64,000 nucleotides of DNA from Asterias rubens (lineage: Eukaryota > Echinodermata > Asteroidea > Forcipulatida > Asteriidae): assembly GCF_902459465.1 (NCBI RefSeq), contig NC_047076.1:6146146-6210145 (forward strand). The letters are read 5' to 3'. The position numbers and the translations under genes were made by a program. Below, one piece after another: positions 1 through 10,181 of the stretch. The notes under the pieces are model-generated. The model ran no database searches. It saw only the letters and a program-made list of their open reading frames with translations, and was not told the DNA's origin. The first letter of the stretch is position 1, and the number at the start of each line of letters is the position of its first letter.

Positions 1-310
1 AAAAATATGCATTTGATTTTTTTTAACAGAACTAGGGAAAGTACCGTGTATACAGTGTCGAGTATACAGCGCTAACACACATCGGTGTACATGTATGGCC
101 CATGGGAAAATCAAAAATTTATATACTTTATATACCCCTGATGCAATTTAACATCTATTGAACAGAATTTAATAGATGTTAAATTTGCATCGGGGATAAA
201 GAATATTAATTTTGGTTTTTAGCACTGTATACTCAGTACTTTCCCGAGTCCTGTGAACAAATATCACAGGCATGTTACTCGGGTGGGATTCGAACCCAAG
301 TTTATTGAAA
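1..310. mobile_element. Two tRNA-SINE tails in inverted order around a hairpin
   Basis: Bases 25-110 match the tail of the tRNA-derived SINE seen complete at 25098-25260 (shared: gggaaagtac, acacacatcggtgta). Bases 225-300 match its head in reverse complement, including the B-box region (gggattcgaaccc). Between them, 135-159 and 171-195 form a 25-bp stem with an 11-nt loop. Confidence 0.5.
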
Positions 311-1030
311 AACAAATTTGTTATGTCATTTTAAACATGATTATTGATCTGGTCAAAATGAGGAACCTTTAGTTTGGCAAGGGGTTCCTATGATGATTCT
401 AAGACGTTTTGTCTTCATATGAACTCACCGTGGCTGTGTTTGCTTCGTTTGGCCTGTGGTGTCTCCAGGATATCCTGTTCCACATGCTGTCTGTCGCTGC
501 TACAAAAAGGGAACAAGACCATTTTAACATCGGAATCAAAATAGCTAGGTTTTACAAGTTTCAACCTCATTGTTTGATATTGAAATCATTTGAAAATCAT
601 TGTTTAAGTATGAAATAATATTAATATGGTAGAAATATCCTCAAATCACAAGACAAAGAAAACATAACAGTGTCAAAAAATGCTGAAAGGTTTTAATTGC
701 AGTGTGACAGTTCATAGTTTTAAGTTAATAAAAACTGCTGTTTCGCCGGGGAGATTGTGTAGTGCACTCTTTCATTTGAGTAGACAACATTAGTTATATA
801 AAATTTATAAATAAATGTCCAAGTATAGTATTTCGGACTCTTGCTATGTAGCCAAGTGGAATTGCCTCTGCTTTTACTGCTTACATATATGTTTGAATCC
901 TTGCTGAGACAATTTTTGTTCAATCCCAACAAACATCCCCAAAATTACGAACTTTTAGTCCTCCTAGAAGAGAACAGACACGGGAGAAGAGTTTTTGTGT
1001 CACGCTACCACTTGTTATACGATTTGAAAT
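311..1030. other. AT-rich stretch without recognised genes
   Basis: Short reading frames only, none with a recognisable domain or paired splice sites. Nothing else is supported here. Confidence 0.4.
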
Positions 1031-1112
1031 AATATATCTAATTTACCTCACTGAGACCCTTTTTGTAAAAATGAGTGAAAAGTAGTGGCAGGAAACGGAA
1101 AGTTATCCCAGA
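1031..1112. mobile_element. Half copy of the 131-bp GGATAACTTTCCG MITE
   Basis: Matches the right half of the complete element at 2820-2951 (taatttacctca, ttttgtaaaaatgagtga, ggaaagttatcc). Confidence 0.5.
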
Positions 1113-1279
1113 CAGGATTAAAATATAAACACTACTAAAATTAGTAATTTCTAAGTAAAATACAGTTTATTTTTTATTTTTTGTGGTTCTCAATGATTTA
1201 TTTTACAGGGAAATGAAGTAAGAAATTGCAATATAGGCCTAGAAAAAATAGAATTTTTCAGATAATTTTCCCAACCAAA

Positions 1280-1435
1280 CCTTTTTTGGTAAAGTTTCCG
1301 TTTCCACGCCACGACTTTTTCATTCGATAAAATGGTTTGAAATAGTTTAGATAGTATCTAATTTACCTAAATTAGATATCCCTTTTTGTAAAAATGAGTG
1401 AAAAAGTGGTGGCAGGCTACAGAAAGTTATCCACT
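1280..1435. mobile_element. Diverged copy of the GGATAACTTTCCG MITE
   Basis: Both halves are recognisable against 2820-2951, with indels in the left terminal repeat. Confidence 0.5.
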
Positions 1436-1477
1436 ATTTTTCCACTCAATTAAGTGATATAGGCCTAGCCCTAGGGT

Positions 1478-1615
1478 AACTTTCCGTATGGCGCCACCAC
1501 TTTTTCACTCATTTTTACAAAAAGGGATATATCAATGAGGTAAATTAGATACTATATTATTTCATATCGAATGAAAAAGTGGTGGCGCCATGCGGAAACT
1601 TTTCCTAGGCCTACT
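1478..1615. mobile_element. GGATAACTTTCCG MITE copy, inverted
   Basis: Terminal inverted repeats carrying atggcgccaccactttttca and its complement flank an AT-rich core in the opposite orientation to 2820-2951. Confidence 0.6.
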
Positions 1616-2099
1616 TTTACTTCACTTTTTTGATAAAATAATAATTAACTTGAGTTTAACTTAATTTTTGTTAGTTTGACATGTTTAATAGTTTTAATTT
1701 AAGCTTTTTTAACTTTAGTTTTATTAGACCTAATAAAACTCTTTAACTTTCTTGCAAAATCGGATAAGTGATCGCAATGCAAGGTTTGCAATATTTAGAG
1801 ATATATTAATAATGAGTGACTCGTATTGTGTCGGAAATACAAGCTTATACCATACTTTGATTATGGTAGATACACAATGCTTTGCAAACTACGATGTAAA
1901 ACGTAAACTAAAATTACCTTCCCCAACTGCGTTTTCTCTGTCCAGAACCCGAAGGCGTCCCGTCAGAACCAATCCAAGTTCTGAAGGCAGATGTTATTTT
2001 GGACACCATCAGGACACCAATTGAGACATCGGAGTGTACGGTCAAACACGACTCCAGTTTCTTCGTTTTTTATAAATGTTGCGCTTTTCTTGTGTGTCG

Positions 2100-2693
2100 T
2101 TTTCCTGTGTCTAATGGCCGACAATGCCGTAAGTACGCATGCGTAGAAGGGTCACATCGGTGTTAATTGACATAAACTTCCACCAGTCGCTCCCAAACAT
2201 GATATCCCTGCTGCTCGAGCGCGAAATAATTAAAAAAAAACACACATTTGACAATTGAATTAAATAAAAGAACACTTTGAGCATTATCTAATTATTTTGT
2301 TATGATTGATTGAATTTTAAACGACGCTTTTCATGACAACTGATATACTGTTGATGTTGACTGGAGCATGACTGACAAAGTGACAGCAGCGCCAGCGGGC
2401 GCTTTGAACGGTGGTGGTTCGTACACGTTTAATCAGCGGGCGAGTCGAGCAAGACACGTGAATTGTTTGGGGATGGGAAATGTGGACATTTTCAGGGTTA
2501 ATTCTCTTCACCACGTGAAGAAAACAAACTTGTGCACATATTTACAACAAGCACACCATTCTACTACTTCTAGAAGTTATAGCCTTCCTCCATGCTAGCA
2601 CTCGATACTTACGAATACGAACGAGAAATCACAGAGCACGGACGTCTCGTTCGCTCTCCTGCTGCCTGCCTGCTGACCAGAAAGCTCGAGTCC
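2100..2693 (+). promoter_or_regulatory. Probable promoter/5' UTR region of HYKK copy 1
   Basis: The region directly before the copy 1 start codon is locally richer in GC and CpG than its surroundings from about 2360. It contains a palindromic tacgcatgcgta at about 2134-2145, resembling an NRF-1 site. No TATA box is evident. The assignment follows from position only. Confidence 0.3.
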
Positions 2694-5600
2694 ATGGCGG
2701 ACCAGCGCGTTGATAAACCGGCTGTCATCGCCGCACCACCAACACCGACAACAACATTAGTCGGGAGTAAACTTGGTATGTATAAATAAAAGCCTATATA
2801 TTTTCAGCGGGTAAGTGTCCGGATAACTTTCCGTATGGCGCCACCACTTTTTCATTCGATATGAAATAATATAGTATCTAATTTACCTCAATGAGATATC
2901 CCTTTTTGTAAAAAAGGGTGACAAAGTGGTGGCGCCATACGGAAAGTTATCCACCACTTTGGCTGGGAGTCTGTCCACTACTCGCTGTGTGAAGAAGTGT
3001 TTTCTTGAGGTTGAGCCCTTTCTTTAGCCTTTTCTTGAAGAGCTTCATGTCATGTCTTCTGTGCTACTTGTTTGTGAGAATGTGAAAAGACTTCTTGCAT
3101 CTATATCCACACACGGAGGTAGAAATAGTACCTCCATGATCCACAGGCCCCTTTAGAATCTTGAATGTTTTATATGAGGTCCCCTTGCACTCTTCTTACT
3201 TCAAGGGGAAAGAGATCAAGTTCCCTCAATCTTTCTGCATTTGCCTTCTCTCTCAGACTAGGTACTAGCATTGTGGCTCTTCTCTGTACTTTCTCCAGAC
3301 ACTTTTGTCTTTCTGTAGGTATGGGCACCATGCTTCAACGCAAAAACAAACTCAATTGTTTGTCAGTTTTAAAAGCATTGAATTTTATCACATTAAAGCT
3401 GATAAAATGCAACATTTTACTCAACTGTACTGCCTGGAAATATTTATTTAGATTAACTGTAAAATAAAGTCAAGATTTCAAATTAAAGAAGGGGTGGGGT
3501 CGGAAAGAATGGTGAAAATCAATATGAAAAGTCAACTAAGATATAAGATTCAACCAAATTCAAACAAGTCTTCCCTCAAAAAGAAAGGGTAAAAAGTCTC
3601 CTCTAAAGTAAACTATTTAGATCTACAATAAACAATTTGTCTAACCACTCTCCACAAAACCATCTTGGACTAATTTGATAAAGCCTGTAGTAAACCCAAA
3701 AACTTCTTAGCAAAAAAAAAATGTTTTAAAAAACATGTCAACAGCCAGAATCCCATACAGTTAATATTACTGTGACTGGTATTTAAATGGTGCCCTGGTC
3801 ATTTCTTGCTTAGTCAAGAAATTTGCTAAGCAGAATTGTCTGTTTTTATGAAATTGGGCATGTGTGTTTTCTTGCATATTAAACTCAACTACCACTCCAG
3901 TACTTCGTTTTAAAGTAAACATTGTCCAAATGGTATCAGTCTGAACAGATAAGGTGCAGCACATGTCAATTACATCAAGGGAATGTTAGAGTAGTCCAAA
4001 AGGTCCCCACACTAAAAGCAACTTACAGTATACTGACAAACTATACAACCACATGTTGGCAATCAAAAGGACTAGGGGACAAGTCTAAAGTATACAGTGC
4101 TTACACACATCGGTGTATGGGTGAAAACCAAAATTAATATTAAGTCTAAAGCTTCTCAACAAAAGGCAGCATAAGTCTCCAAGGCAGTTAAAATAATATT
4201 TGAACCATTCAGGAAACAAATAGGCATGGGGCTCATGGTCAAGTCCAAAGGCATATTCAAATTTGGGTTTACTCCGAAGAACTACAGTCTCTGAAAATGT
4301 CAGAAAAGTCACAATTTAAATACAACTAAAACAAATAAAACTTCAGTTTATCAACATTTTTTATGTATTAAAATATGGATCACAAAAAAGCGACCATTAA
4401 AATGCCTTGCCTGTTCAGTCAGATTGTTCGCTAGTTTATCATGGCTTTATGAGCCTCCGATTTAAAGAGCAATGGTACCTATCACCAACAATCATGCATC
4501 AACGTTATTGTTTCTTTCATAATTGTCTTCGGCACAGGTGTTAGCGATAGCAGTCCGCCCCAGCAGTTAACAAGAAAGCCAGTTCTAACCACAAAGGAGG
4601 TCAGTGATCTACTGCTTCGTCTGTTCAACATCCAGGCCGACACCTTAAAGGAATATGAGAGCTATGATGACCGAACCTACTACGTGAAAACAGAGCAGAG
4701 CTTCCAGACCTCAGAGTTCATTCTGAAGGTACTGAATTCTGAGAACACTGCCAGTGAGGGTACTGTCGATGCTCAGATGAGGGTTCTACGTCATCTGGAA
4801 TCCTACCCGGACCTTTGTTGCCAGGTTCCTCTGCCCAACCTGGCTGGAGACTTTCTGAGCTGTGAGATGATAAGGAATGAAGTGAGGAATGGTAGGTAGC
4901 ATCTCATCATTGCTATAGGTGTGGTGTGGGATCAGGGGTCGATTTCACAAAGAGTCCATAGGAGATATACAAATTGCATTGATAGTCCTGAGTTAGGTCG
5001 AGTAACTGGTCCTAACTCGAGATAAGACTAGTCCTAACTCTTCGTGAAATCCACCCCAGACCTACTAAATTTACAGGGCTCTATTAGTAAGGGTGTCACG
5101 GCCAAGTGGTTAAGAGCATCGAAATCAAGTTCTGGTGGTTAAGTCATCGGAGTGTGGGTTTGAATCCTGGTCGTGACACTTTTGTCCTTGAGCAAGACAC
5201 TTTACTACAATTGCTTCTCTTCACCAAGGGGTATAAATGGGTACCTGCGAGGGTAGAGGTTGATGTTGCCCATAATAGGTTCTCCCCAGGGAGTAAGTTG
5301 AGAAAGATTAAAGGATCGTTATTGGCCCAATGGCCTGAGCACTAATGTAAAGTGCATTGAGATGGTTATTGTGAAATGTTAGTGTGATGAGCTAAATAAG
5401 AATTTGTTATTATTATAAATAATAATAAATAAAAACAACTCGTATATATATAGCGCAATTCTAAATAATCGCGCTTCACAAATAATCAAAAACAACATTA
5501 GCAATTATAACACACTAGAATAAATAGATTTTGAGATTGCATTTGAAAGCATCAACTGTTCATCAACTGTGATGATCTTATGGGCTGTAGATATGGTTCC

Positions 5601-8600
5601 AGAGAGTTGGCCCTGAGAGTTGAACACACTGAATAAATCATCGCCTATCCGTTTGTTACTCTTTGGGATAGTTAGTAGACGAGTTAAAGGCAGTGGACAC
5701 TATTGGTAATTGTCAAAGACTAGCCTTCACAGTTGGTGTATCTCAACATATGCATAAAATAACTAACCTGTGAAAATTTGAGCTCAATCGGTCATCGAAA
5801 TTGCGAGATAATAATGAAAGAAAAAAAACACCCTTGTCACACAAAGTTGTGTGCGTTTAGATGGTTGATTTCGAGACCTCAAGTTCTAAATCTGAGGTCT
5901 TGAAATCAAACTCATGGAAAATTACTTCTTTCTCGAAAACTGTGGCACATCAGAGGGAGCCGTTTCTCACAATGTTTTATACCATCAACCTCTCCCCATT
6001 ACTCGTCACAAAGAAAGGTTTTATGCTAATAATTATTTTTAGTAATTACCAGTAGTGTCCACTGTCTTTAACGTCCCACTTCAAACCTAGGCCTTCCCTT
6101 GATGGCAAACAAAGGTTACTAGAACATTCCTATCTTTTTGACTGCTGAAATAATGACTTCTGCATTTTTTAATTCTCAAGGACTTGAACTCACTGGATGT
6201 GAAAGAGAGTTGTCTGCTGTCCGTCTCTTTAAGTTCATACCAGGAAAGGTGTTAGCGAATATGTCTTCTTTGCCAGCAATTACCAATAGTGTCCACTGTC
6301 TTTAACGTCCCACTTCAAACCTAGGCCTTCCCTTGATGGCAAACAAAGGTTACTAGAACATTCCTATCTTCTTGACTGCTGAAATAATGACTTCTGCATT
6401 TTTTAATTCTCAAGGACTTGAACTCACTGGATGTGAAAGAGAGTTGTCTGCTGTCCGTCTCTTTAAGTTCATACCAGGAAAGGTGTTAGCGAATATGTCT
6501 TCTTTGCCAGCAAGGTTCTTCTGTGATGTAGGAAAACACTTAGGACAACTTCAAAAGACTCTCCAGGTATGTTACTTTTCTTGTACGTATCCAACAGCAC
6601 ATTTAGCACCAATAGACCCATTGAACAACGTGCAGCGCGCATGCATGCACTTCTCCTGTCCGCCAATTTGTTTGGTAATTACTCAAAACTAATATTAACT
6701 TAAAAACTGACTTGGTAACGAGCATTGGACAGCTGTTGATAGTATAAAATATTGTGGAAAATGAAGCCCTCTGAAGTAACGTAGTTTTTGAGAAAGAGGT
6801 CATTTCTCACTAAAATATTAAAAGACTTCTAGCTAGAAGTCTTTTTTTAAAGCACACAAATCTGCCAACAAGGATGTTTTTTCTTTCATCAGTTTCTCGC
6901 AACTTCGATGATCAATTGAGCCCAGATTTTCACAGACTTGTTATTTTAAGCTTATGATATGATACGCCACATGAGAACACTGGTCTTTGACAATTACCAA
7001 ACGTGTACAGTGCCTTTAATGCGCCTGTGAACATGTGTACCCTCCTTTTGTGCATGTTTTGAACCCCAAAATGGCAGACATGAGATGTACGTTTAAGTGC
7101 GCTGCGTGATGGCAATGAGTCTATACAAGGATTGATTAGAAACGAGTTGTTCAGTTTTAGATGTGGTAGGCCTAAAGGAAAACCCCAAATGGGGGAAAAC
7201 AATCTTGTACATGAAGGGACTCAAAACCCAATCCACAAAATCAGGCACCAGTTGTCTGAGGTGGGGTTCGACCTGGGGGTCCACTGAACCAGCCTGGTCC
7301 ATATAGGGTATGAAAAAAAATCATCTAAAAAAGGTCACTCTAATGTTAGTTTGTGATATGCACACACTTTTCAATATTCAGGGCAGACTTGCAACGTTAA
7401 AGTTGATTTCCATTTTATTTCTTGAATAACAGTATAGGGAGTGCGCCCTCAGTGTTCAAGTGTTCCAATTAGCACAAGTTATGTTTGGGTATGCGACCTT
7501 TGAACTTGCTCTCGTTTTTGTTTTAGCTCTTTGAGCAAGAGAGAGCACAGTTTTATTTTCTGTGGGCATTGCTTTCCAATTTTTAGGGAACGTGGCCACA
7601 CTTTGCTCTGAATAATTTTACTCTGAAGTGATTATTTCTCTGTTAAAGGAACACGTTGCCTTGGATCGGTCGAGTTGGTCTTTGAAAAGCGTTTGTAACT
7701 GTGTGTTATAAAATGGACATGGTTAGAAAGATGTTTTAAAAGTAGAATACGATAATCCACACAAATTTGCCTCGAAATTGCGCGATTTTCCTTTTACTTT
7801 ACGAACTAACACGGTCAGCCATTTATGGGAGTAAAAAATTTGACTCCCATAAATGGCCGACCATGTTAGTCGACGAGGTAAAAGGAAAACCACGCAATTT
7901 CGAGGGATACTTGTGTAGATCATTATATTCTACTTTTAAAATATCTTTCTAATCATATGCATTTTATAACAAACGGTTATAAACGCTTTTCAAAGACCAA
8001 CTCGTCCAATCCAAGGCAACGTGTTCCTTCAAGTGATGTTTTGTGTTGAAATCATCTTTTTATTGAAGAAACATAATTTTGGGGTCTAGTTGAATCAGGT
8101 ATTGTATTATGTAGGGAAAGATAATTGCTATAACAAATTTTTTTTATAATTTTTTTGGCAAGTATAGGAGTACCCTGGTGGTGTAGAACCGCTGAAGCTT
8201 AAAAGCAAACACTGCAAGTGGAGTCTGGAAAATGTTCCCTTGATAAGAGAACATCTCCCATTGGTCAAAGACAACGCCAAGAGGGAACTGTTAGAGAATG
8301 TGATTGGACGGTTTGAAAAAGATGTCGTGCCGGTGATTGGTCATCTTAGGCAGGGTGAGTTGCTAGTAATAATAATTGATATTTATACATTGCTGGTGTA
8401 CCCACACATAAGGGAATCAATGTGTGGTGAAGAGGTTTTCAACTAGTGGTTTAAACCCAACGAGGCCTGGTTCTTGATAATTTTACCAAGACGAAGTCGA
8501 GGTAAATTATCATGAACCAGGCCTCGACGGGTTTAAACCACTAGTTGAAAACCGATTCAACACACTTTGATTCACATTCATAAAAAACCTATTCGGTCAA

Positions 8601-10181
8601 AAAACATCAACACCTTTGGTCAAAAAGTAAAATAAATGCAAAAATTATAATTGTTCAATGAAGCACAGGTGCAAGCTCGCGTGTCACGCCCATGTTGTTA
8701 ATACTTTTTACTGGTCATAAACAACGGTTTATATACACCCACATGACGCGCTCTCCACCAATAGGAATAGCGAAACTGTCTGAGGTATTTATGAATTTTG
8801 AATTAAGGGCAGTTGATTTTTGTCTCTAAAAAAAGAGACGGTATACTTTTGGTAGTCACTCTTAAAAAATTAATGGCAATAAAAACTTACTTGGTAAGAA
8901 GTATAGCAGCTTTGAATAGTATAAAGTACTATGAGAATCATTTCACTTCGAATTGGATTCTGAGAAACATTACTATCAGATAAGTTTTTCAGGTTGTTTA
9001 TTCCAATTGCGGGTTGTTCTTCCTGCTTGGACAAAAGTTACTGCTCCAAATGTTGCAACATTTTAAAAACGCAACCACTTTTTGGAATTAAATTTGCATA
9101 GGTTAGCTTTGTTGTATACATTTTTATAGGATTACAAAAATCAATTAGTTTCAAAAACTAAAGGCATACTTTCTCTTTAAAGCAGTTGTTTAGAATTTGG
9201 GAGTATACAGCTTGTATTTGAAAATTGGTAAAAGTAAAAACATTTAGGTGAGCCAGTTACATTAAAGCTTCAAACCTCAACAGAAAACAGGTTCTGTTGG
9301 GCGAGGCATCAGAGTGAGGGGTCAAATCCTGGTTGTGACACTTCTCATTACCCAACCGGAGTAATTGCGAGGGTTGAGATTATTGAAGTGAATGATTAGC
9401 ATTCTGTGCGCCATTTTGGCTGATGGCGCTGCATACTCCAAAGGAGTTGAGATGGTTTCAAAAATGCCTTGGGTCCAATGAGCAGGGGTTGATTTCACAA
9501 AGAGTTCAGACTAGTTTATCTCGAGTTTAACTTAGGTTTAGCCTTACGTAGGACTAGTCCTAGTCCAAACTCTTTGTGAAAACGACCCATGGGGTAGTAG
9601 TAATTATTTCCATACAAAATCTTAAAAATTACATCAAATTTACTTTGTTTTCATTTTAAGGAATCATTTATGGCGACTTCAATGAAAACAATGTCATAGT
9701 AAGCGATGACTTAACCAGAAGGTCAAATGTCACTCCTGCAGCAGATGAAAATCACCAAATTTGTGCGGTCGAGAAAAAAGAAGGCAAAAGTGGTGTATCA
9801 AAGTTGAAGATCAGTGGCTTAATCGACTTTGACGACATGGGGTACACTTGCCTGTTATTCGAAGTAGCGCTAGCTATCGCCTACATGATGATAGTCAGCG
9901 ACAAACCAATTGAGGATTCGGGTAACGTGCTGGTAGGTTTCGAGACGGTGTCCCCACTCACCTGCGAGGAGCGCGGACTACTGAAGGTGTCGGTTGCGGG
10001 AAGGTTTGCTCAGTCGCTGCTCATGGGGGTGAAGCAGTCCAAGATGTTCCCGGACAACGCCTACGTGGGGACTTTTCTGATCAAAGGATGGAATCTTTTG
10101 GAGCTCTGGTGGGGCCAGACTGAAGAGGAACTACAGGAGTTGTGGGATAGGTGCAGGAACTCTGGGCTAGACTTCTCATAG
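2694..10181 (+). CDS. HYKK: Hydroxylysine kinase-like gene, copy 1 (five coding exons)
   Basis: Likely phosphorylates 5-hydroxy-L-lysine with GTP in the cytosol (known role of the HYKK/AGPHD1 family); function here is inferred by homology. Exons by hand splicing: 2694-2775, 4538-4891, 6415-6566, 8168-8354, 9661-10181; all introns are GT-AG with phases 1,1,0,1, and the joined frame is open for 431 codons plus TAG. Vertebrate HYKK is about 370 residues; the excess is a 28-residue N-terminus from its own exon and an insertion between catalytic and metal loops. Visible motifs: SYDDR near residues 67-71, FILKVLN with nucleotide-binding K91, FIPGK, catalytic loop YGDFNENN (D264; the usual His is Tyr262), IDFDDM (D314), then GFE..SPLT and GRF.QSL. 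The start at 2694 sits in a good context (tccATGGCGG) and splices in phase. Most diverged of the four copies. Tyr262 could lower activity. Confidence 0.85.
2820..2951. mobile_element. Complete GGATAACTTTCCG MITE in intron 1 of HYKK copy 1
   Basis: About 131 bp, starting ggataactttccgtatggcg and ending in its inverted complement (ggaaagttatcc); the terminal repeats span about 34 bp each. It starts 45 bp after the exon 1 donor. Confidence 0.65.
2955..3345 (-). pseudogene. CR1/L2-like LINE reverse transcriptase 3' fragment, decayed
   Basis: On the minus strand, with at least one frameshift, conceptual translation gives [29 protein letters not shown] and RRVQGDLI. These match the conserved tail that follows the RT domain of CR1/L2-type LINEs ([10 protein letters not shown]...RL..L.L..LE.RR.RGDLI). 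The start is missing; the fragment lies in intron 1 of HYKK copy 1. Confidence 0.65.
3755..3875 (-). mobile_element. Copy of the 'gcccaatttcat / gcttagcagaa' short repeat
   Basis: Contains ttgctaagcagaa and atgaaattgggc, the signature ends of a short repeat that recurs in the right part of the window (52715, 57601, 60140, 60850). Confidence 0.4.
4070..4145 (+). mobile_element. tRNA-SINE tail fragment
   Basis: gtatacagtgcttacacaca and cggtgtatgggt match the tail of the SINE at 25098-25260. Confidence 0.45.
4935..5057. mobile_element. Short MITE with gatttcacaaagagt ends
   Basis: Begins ggggtcgatttcacaaagag and ends with the inverted complement (ctcttcgtgaaatccacccc), 123 bp. A second copy is at 9485-9589. 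Both lie in introns of HYKK copy 1. Confidence 0.6.
5092..5420 (+). mobile_element. tRNA-Leu-like SINE
   Basis: The head resembles tRNA-Leu: ggtgtcacggccaagtggtt (A-box region), then gggtttgaatcctgg (B box) and a 3' acceptor complement gtcgtgacac. The central part ttgagcaagacacttta resembles the conserved domain of V-type SINEs. A 3' AT-rich tail with (att)n follows. Confidence 0.6.
5686..6071. mobile_element. ~0.39-kb TIR element ('AAAGGCAGTGGACACTATTGG' family)
   Basis: Starts aaaggcagtggacactattg and ends ...agtgtccactgtctttaa, terminal inverted repeats of about 25 bp. The interior has no coding capacity. One of more than a dozen related copies in this window; this one is in intron 2 of HYKK copy 1. 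Confidence 0.75.
6044..6513 (+). repeat. 234-bp tandem duplication with a partial HYKK exon 3
   Basis: Unit 1 (6044-6277) and unit 2 (6278-6511) differ by about two bases. The unit holds the end of the upstream TIR element, an acceptor and the first ~97 nt of exon 3. Unit 1 stops inside the exon at gccagca, before any donor; unit 2 continues into the full exon (6415-6566). The second acceptor is the one that gives the functional exon. Confidence 0.85.
6675..7019. mobile_element. TIR element, 'GGTACACGTTTGG' subfamily
   Basis: Interior matches the main ~0.39-kb family (gagaaagaggtcatttctca, tcgcaacttcgatgatcaat), while the right end reads accaaacgtgtacagtgcct, as in the copies at 11383 and 24632. 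Confidence 0.6.
7646..8029. mobile_element. 384-bp palindromic (foldback) MITE
   Basis: The whole element folds on itself: it starts aaggaacacgttgccttgga and ends with the complement. The arms meet around ttatgggagtaaaaaatttg/actcccataa near 7825-7855. Located in intron 3 of HYKK copy 1. Confidence 0.75.
8405..8585. mobile_element. ~180-bp foldback element
   Basis: Long arms (gttttcaactagtggtttaa near 8435 and complement near 8530) with a conserved inner aggcctgg/ccaggcct pair surround a short centre at about 8490-8500. Intron 4 of HYKK copy 1. Confidence 0.7.
9290..9480 (+). mobile_element. Decayed tRNA-like SINE copy
   Basis: ggtcaaatcctggttgtgac and a later ggagttgagatgg stretch align with the SINE at 5092-5420; the A-box part is degraded. 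Confidence 0.4.
9485..9589. mobile_element. Second copy of the gatttcacaaagagt MITE
   Basis: Starts ggggttgatttcacaaagag and ends aaactctttgtgaaaacgac; the middle carries ggactagtcctagtcc. It lies 70 bp before exon 5 of HYKK copy 1. Confidence 0.6.

Noticed and set aside
5092..5180. Possible tRNA-Leu gene
   Set aside because: Head and acceptor ends pair, but it is followed by a SINE body with a V-type motif and AT-rich tail and has degraded relatives at 9290 and 43370.
6179..6277. An extra HYKK exon
   Set aside because: Identical to the first two-thirds of exon 3 and lacking a donor; explained by the 234-bp tandem duplication.
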